Origin: JACKIC01 sp964392305
GTDB lineage: Bacteria; Planctomycetota; UBA1135; UBA2386
NCBI GenBank assembly: GCA_964392305.1
Contig: CAYMPV010000012.1
Span: forward strand, 92,488 to 156,487
Direction: 5' to 3'
Length of the DNA: 64,000 nt
The position numbers and the translations under genes were made by a program. Within the stretch, counting starts at the first letter, position 1; each line of letters starts with the position of its first letter. Under the pieces are notes generated by a model. The model had not been told where the DNA came from. It made no database searches and worked only from the letters and a program-made list of their open reading frames with translations. Below are positions 43,912 to 52,384 of this stretch, piece after piece.

Positions 43912-44856
43912 ATGCAGACCCCTTCGAACCCGCGTCCGAACCCGCTCTCGGCCGAGGCGCTGCAGCACACCGAGCCGATCACGCACTGCCAGATCTGCGG
44001 CAGCGAGCGGCGCACGCGCAACTTCCAGGACGGGCCGTTCGAGGTCGTCACCTGCAGCGACTGTGGCCTCGTCTACGTGACCCCGCGCCTTTGCGGCGAG
44101 GTGCTGCGTGAGGTCTACAACGAGGACTACTGGAAGAGCGACAATCCCAAGATCCGCGGCTACGCCGACTACGCGCGTGAGTCGGCGCTCTACCTGCGCA
44201 CCTTCGAGAAGCGCATGGCCCTGGTGCGCAAGTGGCTGCCACCGAAGGCCCGCATCCTCGACGTCGGTTGTGCCGCAGGCTACTTCCTGCGCGTCGTGCA
44301 GCGCTACGGCCACGACGTGCACGGCGTCGAGCTGTCGCCGGCGATCGCCAAGGAGGCCGTGGCCGCTCTCGGCCAGGAACGCATCCACGTCGGCACCCTC
44401 GACGACGCGGTCGCAGCGATGGACTACCAACCCGCGTCGTTCGACCTGATCACGCTGTGGGACGTGATCGAACACGTGCCCGACCCGCAGTCGGTGCTGC
44501 GCAGGATCCGCGAGCTGATCAAACCGGGCGGCCACCTGCTGCTCGAGACCCAGAACGTGGCCTCGCGCTGGGCGCGCCTGCTCGGTCCGCGCTGGCACCA
44601 CTACAAACACCACGAACACCTCTACCACTTCACCCCGGCGACGATCCGGCGCCTGCTCGGCGACTGCGGCTTCGCGGTGCGCCAGGTCGGCAGCGCCTAC
44701 GCGGGCAAATACGTCTCGTTCGGCTTCCTCAGCGAACGCGCCGGGCGCCTGGGCCGGATCCCGGGCCTGCTCGCCAGGCCGTTCGCGCTGCTGAAGTGGG
44801 CCAACCTCTACGTCAACCCGCACGACGAGATCATCGTCGTCGCCGACCCGGCCTGA
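43912..44856 (+). CDS. SAM-dependent methyltransferase with N-terminal zinc-binding module
   Basis: A 314-residue class I methyltransferase. Residues 25-55 carry two CxxC pairs (HCQICGSERR and VVTCSDCGLVYVTP), a zinc ribbon typical of sugar C-methyltransferase-like proteins. The Rossmann core shows ARILDVGCAAGYFLRVV, HGVELSPAIAKEA and FDLITLWDVIEHVPDPQSVL. HHYKHHEHLYHFTPATIRRLL follows. Such enzymes often modify nucleotide sugars or glycan residues, which fits the GT2 gene upstream. The gene ends seven bases before the next methyltransferase. Confidence 0.9.
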   Translation: MQTPSNPRPNPLSAEALQHTEPITHCQICGSERRTRNFQDGPFEVVTCSDCGLVYVTPRLCGEVLREVYNEDYWKSDNPKIRGYADYARESALYLRTFEKRMALVRKWLPPKARILDVGCAAGYFLRVVQRYGHDVHGVELSPAIAKEAVAALGQERIHVGTLDDAVAAMDYQPASFDLITLWDVIEHVPDPQSVLRRIRELIKPGGHLLLETQNVASRWARLLGPRWHHYKHHEHLYHFTPATIRRLLGDCGFAVRQVGSAYAGKYVSFGFLSERAGRLGRIPGLLARPFALLKWANLYVNPHDEIIVVADPA

Positions 44857-44863
44857 TCCGGCG

Positions 44864-45619
44864 ATGGACCGCATCGCCTACCAGACCTTCGCCGAACTCG
44901 AACACGACCACTTCTGGTTCGTGAGCCGGCGGCGCATCTTCTTCGAACTGCTCGACCGCGAGTTCGCCAGGGAACCGGCGCGGTCGCGCGCGGTGCTCGA
45001 GATCGGCTGCGGCGCCGGCGGCATGCTCGGCCCGCTGTCGCGCTACGGACAGACCACCGGCCTGGACATCGACCACGAATACGTCGCGTTCTGCCAGGAA
45101 CGGGGCTTCACGCAGGTGCTGTGCGGCTCCGGCTACGAACTGCCGTTCGCCGACGCGAGCTTCGACCTGGTCTGCCTGTTCGACACCCTCGAACACATCC
45201 CCGACGACGTGATGGCGCTGCGTGAGGTGTTCCGCGTGCTGCGACCCGGCGGCAGGGTGTTCCTGTCGGTGCCCGCCTACCAGTGGCTGTGGTCGCAGAA
45301 CGACCGCATCGCCCACCACTGCCGGCGCTACACCACCGGCAGACTGCGCGCCGCGCTGTCGGCCGCGGGCTTGCAGCCGCAGCGCGTCAGCTACTTCAAC
45401 ACGGTGCTGCTGCCGCTGATCGTGCCGGCGGTGCTGCTGCAGAAGCTGCGCGAACGACTCGGCCTGCTGCCGCCCGACTACAACAACATGAGCGTGCGGC
45501 TGCCGCGGCTGGTCAACGGCGTGTTCACGGCGTTGATGTCGAGCGAACGCCTGCCGCTGCGGTCCCTCGACCTGCCGTTCGGCCATTCGGCGTTCGCGCT
45601 GGCGCGGCGACCGGACTGA
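44864..45619 (+). CDS. class I SAM-dependent methyltransferase
   Basis: A 251-residue methyltransferase with motif I VLEIGCGAGGMLGPLSRYG, acidic motif TTGLDIDHEYVAFC and post-I block FDLVCLFDTLEHIPDDVMALREV. Motif III reads VLRPGGRVFLSVPAYQWLWSQND. The C-terminal half contains a hydrophobic stretch (VLLPLIVPAVLLQ) that may contact the membrane. It is the third gene of the GT2-methyltransferase cluster, seven bases after the preceding gene. The acceptor is probably a glycan or lipid-linked sugar; this is inferred from context. Confidence 0.9.
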   Translation: MDRIAYQTFAELEHDHFWFVSRRRIFFELLDREFAREPARSRAVLEIGCGAGGMLGPLSRYGQTTGLDIDHEYVAFCQERGFTQVLCGSGYELPFADASFDLVCLFDTLEHIPDDVMALREVFRVLRPGGRVFLSVPAYQWLWSQNDRIAHHCRRYTTGRLRAALSAAGLQPQRVSYFNTVLLPLIVPAVLLQKLRERLGLLPPDYNNMSVRLPRLVNGVFTALMSSERLPLRSLDLPFGHSAFALARRPD

Positions 45620-45661
45620 CAGCCCGGCCGCGCCGCGCTCCCGCCTCCCGCTCCGCGGGGC

Positions 45662-47980
45662 CTACTGCTCTTCCTGCGTGCCGACCGCGCTCTTGTAGTC
45701 GTAGCGCTCGGTGAGGGCCTGCTTGGTGAACGCCTGCTGGTAGGCGGTGAAGGCCTGCTGGTCGGCGAAGCTGAAGCCGAACGTGGTGCGCAGCATCTCG
45801 AACTCGCGACGCGTTGCGTCGGCGGCGGTCAACGGCGCCTCGCTCAGGCACGCGGCAACCACCCAGCGGCGGTTGGTGCGGTCCTGCTCGACGTCGGTCG
45901 CGGCGCCGACCTCGAGGTCACTGTGGTTCTGCCACAGGTAGACGACGGTCTTGTCGAAGGCCTTGTCGAAGCGCGGCCGGCGCGACAGCTCGCGCGCGTA
46001 GGGACCGTATTCGGCGACCGTGAAACCGGCTTCGGCGGCTGCTTCGGCCATCACCTCGCCGTAGTACTTCTTCGCCTCGGCGGCGATGTCGGCCTCGATC
46101 TTCTTGTCGACCTCTTCGCCGATCGCCTTGGTCTTGCCTTCCTTGTCGGCGAGCTCGGCCTGCACACGTTCGAGCTTGCCCTGCCAGGCCTTCTGCGCCT
46201 GGGTGCCGGGCTTGGCCCTGCTCAGGGTGGAGGTGGCCTCGTTGATGTCGGCTTCGAGCCTGCTCTGCCATTCGGCGATGCGCTTGTCGATCTCGGCCGC
46301 GCGACCGCCTTCGATCTCGGCGACCTTCTCGGGCATCTTCGCCTTGGCCAGGCGCAGCAGCGCCTCCTCGAGCACCTTCTTCTTGGCCTCACCCTGCTCC
46401 TTGGCCTTCTCGGTGAAGTAGGCGCCTTCGAGCAGCGGCTTGAGCTGGTCCCACGGCTTGAGCGGCTGAACTTCGACGTCGCTGGCCTGGTAGAGGATCA
46501 CGGCCTTGGAGGTGCGACCGGGCATGTTGGTCAGGGCACCGACATCACGCAGATACTGCGCCTGCGGCATCGCCCACTGACCCAAGCCGAGGTCGTCCTT
46601 GTCGAGGTCCTTGAGCTGTTCGCCGTTGCGCTTGTCGGTGAACTCCTTCTGCACGAAACCGGCCTTGGGGTTGCCCTCGGCATCCTTGGTGAGCTCGGCG
46701 AACGCGGCCTTGAAGTCGAACGCGGCGCGCTGCGCCTTGACCGCTTCCTCGGCCGCCTTGCGCGCGGTCTCCCTGGACGGCAGGGCCTCTTCGGCGAGCC
46801 GCAGCTCGTTCTTGGCGGCCTCGTCCTCGGGGCTCTGCTCGAGCTTCTGCTTGGCCGCGTTGACGGCGTTCTGGCTCTGGTAGAACTCGTCGCTGCAGCG
46901 GCGCAGATCCTCGTTCGCCGCCTTCAACGCCTCGTTCATGCGCTCGCGCAGTTTGCCCAGCAGATGCTGCATGACCTGCTCGGCCTGCAGCAGCTTGGTC
47001 AGCTCGGCCTTGACGGCCTCGTCTTCGAACGGCTTGAACTCACCCGCCGTCTCGGCGGCAAAACGCGTCGCCTTCTCCTGCTCGTAGGTCTTCTTCAGCG
47101 TCTCGTCGCCGATCGTGAAGTCCTTGAGTGCCTCTTCCTGCCACTGCGCCGGGTCGAACGACTCGAGCATCGCCGCACCGATGCGCAGCGCGACCTTGTT
47201 GGTGTCGAACACCTGCAGCATCGTCTTCTCGGACTGGGTCTTGCCCTCGAGCCACTTGTTGAGGTCCTCGTCGGTGATGCCGCCGGCCGCCTTGAGCTCC
47301 TCCTCGAGCGCCTTCTCGTCGAAGGTCGCCGCGCGCAGGGTGATCTTCTCCTTGTCCTCGATGACCTTGTCGAGCACGTGCGCGTCCGACGAGTCGAGCG
47401 CCAGCGTCTGCAGGCGCACCAGGTTGCCGATGCGCATCGCCTCGCGCGTCAAGGTGCGATACTGGGCCAGCGACGCCATGCCGCGCTGCGCGGCGAACTG
47501 CGCCGCGCTCATGGTCTGATTGCCCTGCGAACGCATCGCCTCGATCGCGTTGTCGACCTCGACCATCGACACGTCCAGGCCCAGCTCGATCGCGACGCGG
47601 CGCAGGATCGCCAACGAATCGGAGAGTTCGGTCTGGCCGCCTTCGCCGGTGCCCAGCTGCGGCAAAACGGTGCCGAACGCAAAGGCGTTGCGGGCCAGCA
47701 GCTCGCCGAACTGGAAGTCCTCGGTCTGCATCGACACGCGCTTGCCGCTGACGGTCAACGTCGGCATCGACTGGGCGCGGCTGAACATCGATTCGAACAT
47801 GCCCATCATCGGCCCGGTGACCGAGAAGGTCAGCAGCGTGAACAGGCCCGCCGTGTAGAGCAGCTTCTTCTGGTGACGGCGGAACCAGGCGTAGACGCCC
47901 GAGTCGATGTGAGTGTCGGCCGGCGATTGGCCCTGAGCAGGTGCGCCGGGAACGGGCTTTTGATCGGAATGCGTCGACAT
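45662..47980 (-). CDS. PpiD/SurA-like membrane-anchored folding factor
   Basis: A 772-residue protein with a single helix near residues 43-62 (KLLYTAGLFTLLTFSVTGPMMGM), so most of it is outside the cytoplasm. The N-terminal part after the helix resembles the SurA/PpiD chaperone domain (TVSGKRVSMQTEDFQFGELL, then AIELGLDVSMVEVDNAIEAM). A long Glu/Lys/Ala-rich region (about 330-440 and 540-640) predicts coiled coils. I do not see a convincing parvulin active-site motif, so isomerase activity is doubtful. The start at 47980 was chosen for family topology. Confidence 0.75.
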   Translation of the reverse strand: MSTHSDQKPVPGAPAQGQSPADTHIDSGVYAWFRRHQKKLLYTAGLFTLLTFSVTGPMMGMFESMFSRAQSMPTLTVSGKRVSMQTEDFQFGELLARNAFAFGTVLPQLGTGEGGQTELSDSLAILRRVAIELGLDVSMVEVDNAIEAMRSQGNQTMSAAQFAAQRGMASLAQYRTLTREAMRIGNLVRLQTLALDSSDAHVLDKVIEDKEKITLRAATFDEKALEEELKAAGGITDEDLNKWLEGKTQSEKTMLQVFDTNKVALRIGAAMLESFDPAQWQEEALKDFTIGDETLKKTYEQEKATRFAAETAGEFKPFEDEAVKAELTKLLQAEQVMQHLLGKLRERMNEALKAANEDLRRCSDEFYQSQNAVNAAKQKLEQSPEDEAAKNELRLAEEALPSRETARKAAEEAVKAQRAAFDFKAAFAELTKDAEGNPKAGFVQKEFTDKRNGEQLKDLDKDDLGLGQWAMPQAQYLRDVGALTNMPGRTSKAVILYQASDVEVQPLKPWDQLKPLLEGAYFTEKAKEQGEAKKKVLEEALLRLAKAKMPEKVAEIEGGRAAEIDKRIAEWQSRLEADINEATSTLSRAKPGTQAQKAWQGKLERVQAELADKEGKTKAIGEEVDKKIEADIAAEAKKYYGEVMAEAAAEAGFTVAEYGPYARELSRRPRFDKAFDKTVVYLWQNHSDLEVGAATDVEQDRTNRRWVVAACLSEAPLTAADATRREFEMLRTTFGFSFADQQAFTAYQQAFTKQALTERYDYKSAVGTQEEQ

Positions 47981-48203
47981 GAGAGTCAGAGGCGGAAGGA
48001 TACTGGCGAATCGGCCGCAGCCGCAGTGCGACGTCGCGTTATCCGCGTCGCCACCGCGGGGCACCGGGCGCGCCGACCGCCAAACCCGATGTCATCGGGA
48101 TCGGGACGAACGGGGCAGCGAAGCGGCAGGGTGCGGCGTCGGCGACAACGTGGACTGGAGATCGGAACGGGAAAGAACGAGCGACGCCGCGGCGCGGCCG
48201 TGC

Positions 48204-48464
48204 TCACTTGGCGGCCGCGGCCAGCAGGACGGCCTCGGCGGACAACAGGATCGGGATGCCGTCGCGGATCGGGTAGAGCACCGCGCCGTCGGCGGGCACG
48301 AGCCCGGCGGTCACCGGTTCGGTCACCGCCACGCCGCCGCGCGTCTTCGCCGACCCGGCCGCGATCGCGGCCGCCACCGCCTGCAGTTCCGCAGCCGTGG
48401 CCTCACGCAGCGGCTGGCGGGTCGCGGGACAGACGAGCATGTTGAGGAACTCGGGAGCGATCAT
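48204..48464 (-). CDS. Trm112-like small protein
   Basis: An 86-residue protein beginning MIAPEFLNMLVCPATRQPLREA and ending with GAVLYPIRDGIPILLSAEAV, the two conserved edges of the Trm112 / YcaR family. In classic members a CPxC pair binds zinc; here only one cysteine (CPATRQPL) is present, so zinc binding may be lost. A central alanine-rich insertion separates the edges. Family proteins act as activators or partners of methyltransferases. It lies between tRNA-Lys and the PpiD-like gene on the same strand. Confidence 0.82.
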   Translation of the reverse strand: MIAPEFLNMLVCPATRQPLREATAAELQAVAAAIAAGSAKTRGGVAVTEPVTAGLVPADGAVLYPIRDGIPILLSAEAVLLAAAAK

Positions 48465-48532
48465 GCGGATGGCCTGGATGGTGCCACGGCTTGGATGGTG
48501 CCACGACGGAGGACAGCAGGCGCGGACCAGAT

Positions 48533-48608
48533 TGGTGAGGGCGGCAGGGCTCGAACCTGCGACCACCGGCTTAAAAGGCCGCTGCTCTACCGACTGAGCT
48601 ACGCCCCC
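48533..48608 (-). tRNA. tRNA-Lys (anticodon UUU)
   Basis: Minus strand, 76 bases with encoded CCA. The acceptor GGGGGCG pairs with CGCCCTC, the D arm contains GCTCAGTCGGTAGAGC, and the anticodon loop is CTTTTAA with TTT. The T arm is CAGGTTCGAGCCCTG. One mismatch occurs at the base of the anticodon stem. It sits between frr and the Trm112-like gene. Confidence 0.95.
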
Positions 48609-48728
48609 GTGCGTCCGCGAGGGGCAGAGATGAAACCGCTCCGGGCGGCCGGACGCAAGTACCGCAGCGGCCCCAAATCGGCGCCGGCACGAGTTCCAGG
48701 GCTGCTGCGGCGACGCCGGGTCACCGCC

Positions 48729-49298
48729 TCACTCCTCCATGATCTCCTTGGTCTTGGCCTTGAGGATCTCGTCCATCTTCTGCTCGACGACCTTGAGCTC
48801 CTTGTCGACCGCGTCGTGAGCCTTCTTGGCCTGATCCTCGGTCAGGGTCGCGTCCTTCTTGGCCTGATCGACGTGCTTGAGGGTGTCGCGACGCTCGTTG
48901 CGCAAGGCTACGCGGTTCTGCTCGACGATGTCCTTGACCTTGGCGGCGAGCTTGCCGCGCTGCTCCCCCGACAGCGGCGGCATCATCAGGCGCAGCACCT
49001 TGCCGTCGTTCTGCGGATTCAGGCCGAGGTCGGACTTCAGGATCGCCCGCTCGATCTCCTTGATCACCGGCGGCGAGCCGTCGAACGGCTTGATCATCAG
49101 CTGCCGGGGCTCGGGCACCGAGATGTGCGCAACCTGCGCCAGCGGCGTCGGCGAGCCGTAGTAGTCGACGCGGATCGTGTCGACCAGCGTCGGCGAGGCG
49201 CGACCCGTGCGGATCGAGCCGAGCTGCTCCCGGAGGTGCTGGACGGTCTTGTCGGTCTTGTTCTTGAGTTCCTGCAGGAAGGGCGCGATCGGGTCCAT
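48729..49298 (-). CDS. frr: ribosome recycling factor
   Basis: A 189-residue factor that splits post-termination ribosomes together with EF-G. Conserved blocks are REQLGSIRTGRASPTLVDTI, VDYYGSPTPLAQVAHISVPEPRQLMI, the conserved domain II, LRLMMPPLSGEQRGKL and ALRNERRDTLKHVDQAKKD. Length is normal. It lies 227 bases after pyrH in the conserved order rpsB-tsf-pyrH-frr. A TAGAGT hexamer ten bases before the ATG suggests its own promoter. Confidence 0.98.
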   Translation of the reverse strand: MDPIAPFLQELKNKTDKTVQHLREQLGSIRTGRASPTLVDTIRVDYYGSPTPLAQVAHISVPEPRQLMIKPFDGSPPVIKEIERAILKSDLGLNPQNDGKVLRLMMPPLSGEQRGKLAAKVKDIVEQNRVALRNERRDTLKHVDQAKKDATLTEDQAKKAHDAVDKELKVVEQKMDEILKAKTKEIMEE

Positions 49299-49525
49299 CG
49301 TGCCGGCGACTCTAGCCCGGACTCTTCATGAGAGAAAGGCTGCGAACCCGCCCTGCCCCTCGCTGCCGGCGTTGCGCGGCTTGCGGGCTCTCGCACCTTC
49401 CCTCAGGAACGGTCCGGGCTGGCGCCGCGCCCGCCGCGGCGCGACCTTCGTCTGCGCGCGGTGCGGCCCGCGCATGGAGCTGGAGCGACCGATGCGGGCG
49501 CGGGTCGCACAGACGCGCCGTCGGG

Positions 49526-50245
49526 TCAGACGACCCAGGTGCCGATCGGCTCGCCGCGCACCGCGCGCTCCATGTTCCCCTCGACGAACATGTCGAAGAC
49601 CATGATCGGCATGCGGTTCTCCATGCACAGCGTGAACGCCGTGCGGTCCATGACCTTGAGATCGCGATCGAGCGCTTCCTGGAAGCTGAGCTGCGCGAAC
49701 TTCTCGGCCTTGGGGTCCTTCTTGGGGTCGGCGGTGTAGACCCCGTCGACCTTGGTGGCCTTGAAGATCGCGTCGACGCCGAGCTCGGTGGCGCGCAGCG
49801 CCGCGGCCGTGTCGGTGGTGAAGTACGGGTTGCCGGTGCCGCCGGCGAGGATCACGACGCGACCACGCTCGAGGTGCCCGATCGCGCGGCGCCGGATGTA
49901 CGGCTCCATCAGCGTCTTCATCTCGACCGCGCAGGCGGCGCGCGTCGGCACGCCGGCGCGCTCGAGGCCGTCCTGCAGCGCCAACGTGTTGATCGCCGTC
50001 GCCAGCATGCCCATCTGGTCGGCCATCGCGCGGTTGGTGCCGAGCTTGGCGAACTCGGCGCCGCGCAGCAGATTGCCGCCGCCGACGACCACCGCGACCT
50101 CGACGCCCAGGCCGTGCACGCGGGCGATCTGCGCGGCGACCTTGGCGATCACCGCCGGCGCCACGCCGGCGCCGTCCTCACCGAGGCTCTCGCCGCTGAT
50201 CTTGAGCAGGATGCGGCGGATCTGCTTGGGGGCGGAGCCGGTCAT
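49526..50245 (-). CDS. pyrH: uridylate kinase
   Basis: A 239-residue UMP kinase of the amino-acid-kinase fold, making UDP for pyrimidine nucleotide synthesis. Blocks include RILLKISGESLGEDG, VAVVVGGGNLLRGAEF, the MADQMGMLATAINTLALQDGLE helix and VVILAGGTGNPYFTTDTAAALRA. KVDGVYTADPKKDPKAEKF follows. All are typical. It lies 13 bases after tsf in the same direction and is probably co-transcribed. No Shine-Dalgarno is evident. Confidence 0.98.
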   Translation of the reverse strand: MTGSAPKQIRRILLKISGESLGEDGAGVAPAVIAKVAAQIARVHGLGVEVAVVVGGGNLLRGAEFAKLGTNRAMADQMGMLATAINTLALQDGLERAGVPTRAACAVEMKTLMEPYIRRRAIGHLERGRVVILAGGTGNPYFTTDTAAALRATELGVDAIFKATKVDGVYTADPKKDPKAEKFAQLSFQEALDRDLKVMDRTAFTLCMENRMPIMVFDMFVEGNMERAVRGEPIGTWVV

Positions 50246-50258
50246 GGCAAGCCGCCGA

Positions 50259-50861
50259 TCAGGCGCCCAGTTCCAAGCGCACGAAGCGGCGCACGATGAT
50301 GTTCTCGCCGATCTTGCCGACCAGCTCGGTGCGGGCCTGCTCGACGGTCTTGCTGTCGTCGGGCACGTACGGTTTCTCCATCAGGCACTTCTCGGCGAAC
50401 CACTTGTCCATGCGCCCCTCGACCGCCTTCTCGACGACGTTCTCGGGCTTGCCCTTCATGTTCTCCTGCGCCATCTCGGTGACGATGCGGCGCTCGTTGG
50501 CGATCGCCTCGGCGCTGACGCTCTCGCGGTTGAGCCAGTCGGGCGCGTAGGCGCACGCGGTCAGGGCGACGCCATGGCAGAACGCCTTGAAATCCGTGTT
50601 CATCGCCACGAAGTCGGTCTCGCAGACGACCTCGACCAACACTGCGATCTTGCCGTTGTGGTGCGTGTAGGAGTAGATCAGCCCCTCCTTGACGTCGCGG
50701 CCGGCGGCCTTGTCGGCGACCTGCTTGCCGCGCTTGCGCAGCACTTCCTTGGCCTTGTCCATGTCGCCGCTGGTCTCGACCAGCGCGCTCTTGCAGTCCA
50801 TCATCGGCGCCCCGGTCATCTCGCGGAGCTGGCGCACCATCTGGGCAGTGATATCGGTCAT
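50259..50861 (-). CDS. tsf: elongation factor Ts (short form)
   Basis: A 200-residue guanine-exchange factor for EF-Tu. The N-terminal UBA-like domain reads MVRQLREMTGAPMMDCKSALVE, followed by the conserved core VEVVCETDFVAMNTDFKAFCHGVAL with the TDFV motif. It is shorter than the E. coli protein (about 283 residues) and matches the one-core-domain form known from Thermus and organelles. It lies between rpsB and pyrH as in most bacteria. Confidence 0.97.
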   Translation of the reverse strand: MTDITAQMVRQLREMTGAPMMDCKSALVETSGDMDKAKEVLRKRGKQVADKAAGRDVKEGLIYSYTHHNGKIAVLVEVVCETDFVAMNTDFKAFCHGVALTACAYAPDWLNRESVSAEAIANERRIVTEMAQENMKGKPENVVEKAVEGRMDKWFAEKCLMEKPYVPDDSKTVEQARTELVGKIGENIIVRRFVRLELGA

Positions 50862-50997
50862 TGGATTCCTCGCAGAGTTCTAGCGGCAGATCGGGTTCTG
50901 GCAGCAGATCGTGTAGCAGCAGATCGTGCGGAGCCGGGCGTCGCGCGGAGCGGCGTTCGCCGCAGGTCACGCTGCGGATCCGCGGTCAGGTAACGAA

Positions 50998-51018
50998 CGC
51001 GGCGCCAGGGGCGCCGCG
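50998..51018 (-). promoter_or_regulatory. hairpin between rpsB and tsf
   Basis: CGCGGCGCC (50998-51006) and GGCGCCGCG (51010-51018) form a perfect 9-bp stem with a three-base loop. On the minus strand it is followed by TTCGTTACC, not a full T-run, so it may attenuate or protect the rpsB mRNA end. Nearby, GCAGCAGATCGTG occurs twice (50901-50913, 50916-50928). Confidence 0.6.
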
Positions 51019-51036
51019 TCGCGATACGAAGGTCGA

Positions 51037-51996
51037 TCAGGTCGACTGCGCCGGACTGGCGTCGCCGGCACTCTCGGTCGGTGCGGCATCGCCGCGATCG
51101 GTGCCGATCGACACCGAGTCGGCGTGACCGCCGCCGGTGAAGCGACCGCCGCCGGGGCTGCCGCGACGACCACCGGGTCCACCGCCGGGTCCACCGCGCC
51201 GGCCGTCGCGGCCGCCGCGCTGGTCGCGCTCGTTGCTGCGCCGGCCCTGGGCCTGGCGGCAACGCACGTCTTCGCTGGCGGTGCGTTGCGCGTCGCGCAG
51301 CGTCGAGTCATCGCACTGCTGACGACCTTCGAGGATCGCGTCGGCGAGGCGGCTCAGGATCAGCTGCACCGAGCTCATCGCGTCGTCGTTGGCGGGGATC
51401 ACGATGTCGGCGAGCGACGGGTCGCAATCGGTGTCCAGCACGCAGACCACGGGCACGTTCATGCGCTTGGCCTCGCGCATGGCGTTCTCCTCGCGGCGCG
51501 GGTCGACCACCACCAGCGCGCCCGGCAGGCCGTGCAGATCGCGCACGCCCTCGAGGTTGCGGCGGATGCGCTTCATCTCACGACGCATCGTCGACTGGTC
51601 CTTCTTCTTCCAGCGCTCGATCGCGCCGGAGGTCTCGAGCTGCTCGAGCTCGATCAGACGCCCCAGCCGCTCACGCACGGTCGAGAAGTTGGTCAGCGTG
51701 CCACCGATCCAACGCTCGGTGACGGGCGGCATGCTGCAGCGCCGCGCCTCCGACTCGACCACCTGGCGGATCTGCTTCTTGGTGCCGAGGAACATGATCT
51801 GTGCCCCGGTCGCCGCAAGATGCCGCAGGAAGTGCGTCGCCCGGTAGAGGCCGCGGATGGTCTCCTCCAGGTTGATCACGTGGATCTTGTGCCGCTTGCC
51901 GTGGATGTACGGCTTCATCTTCGGGTTCCAACGGCTCGACTGATGGCCGTAATGGACGCCGGCGTCGATCAATTCCTGGGCGGTTACGAGCGGCAC
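51037..51996 (-). CDS. rpsB: ribosomal protein S2 with Gly/Arg-rich C-terminal extension
   Basis: A 319-residue S2. The core (residues 1-225) has ELIDAGVHYGHQSSRWNPKM, GTKKQIRQVVESEA, ERWIGGTLTNFSTV, LPGALVVVDPRREENAMREA and DTDCDPSLADIVIPANDDA. Beyond residue 226 an added tail of about 94 residues holds an RGG-like segment (RGGRDGRRGGPGGGPGGRRG) and an acidic end. The tail keeps host-like codon use and could bind RNA. AGGAG lies about a dozen bases before the ATG, and a promoter sits about 110 bases upstream. Confidence 0.97.
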   Translation of the reverse strand: MPLVTAQELIDAGVHYGHQSSRWNPKMKPYIHGKRHKIHVINLEETIRGLYRATHFLRHLAATGAQIMFLGTKKQIRQVVESEARRCSMPPVTERWIGGTLTNFSTVRERLGRLIELEQLETSGAIERWKKKDQSTMRREMKRIRRNLEGVRDLHGLPGALVVVDPRREENAMREAKRMNVPVVCVLDTDCDPSLADIVIPANDDAMSSVQLILSRLADAILEGRQQCDDSTLRDAQRTASEDVRCRQAQGRRSNERDQRGGRDGRRGGPGGGPGGRRGSPGGGRFTGGGHADSVSIGTDRGDAAPTESAGDASPAQST

Positions 51997-52105
51997 TTGC
52001 GATGGGCTCCTTGCCTGCGAATGGGTTGCGTGCGATTCTGAAGAAGGCTGCGAAACGCTGACGCCGCGGGCCGAACGGGCTCGGGCGCCATCTAAGGGGC
52101 GGAGG

Positions 52106-52133
52106 ATTGTAGAGACGACCCGCCGGGGATCAA
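52106..52133 (-). promoter_or_regulatory. sigma70-like promoter of rpsB-tsf-pyrH
   Basis: On the minus strand TTGATC (52133-52128), 16 bases, then TACAAT (52111-52106). This is the best housekeeping promoter in the window and predicts a 5' leader of about 100 bases before rpsB, long enough for an S2 autoregulatory structure. Confidence 0.6.
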
Positions 52134-52384
52134 GACGGATCTACCCACAGAATGCCAAGGGCTGCGTGGCGGCGACGAACACCCGGTTGCATCGCGGACT
52201 CAGGGCGCTAGAAGGTTCACCCCCGCAACTGCGCCGGCCCACCAGGCACTCGCCCGAGTCTCGCAACTCGATCCCTGGGAAGCCCTTCCGCACGAACGCA
52301 TCCGTGCACATCGACCGCGTCCGGAGAGTCAAAGAGGTGATCAACCCCCTTCCTGTCGCCCCCCATCCAAGGGAGAATCCCAAG

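Noticed and set aside
45923..48445. Plus-strand 840-codon frame opposite the PpiD-like gene
   Set aside because: Leucine/glycine-rich shadow with no start context; the minus-strand gene has helix and chaperone-like domain.
49299..49525. Small cysteine-rich ORF between pyrH and frr
   Set aside because: Short frame without start signal; only an imperfect inverted repeat (49449-49458 with 49506-49515) is visible.
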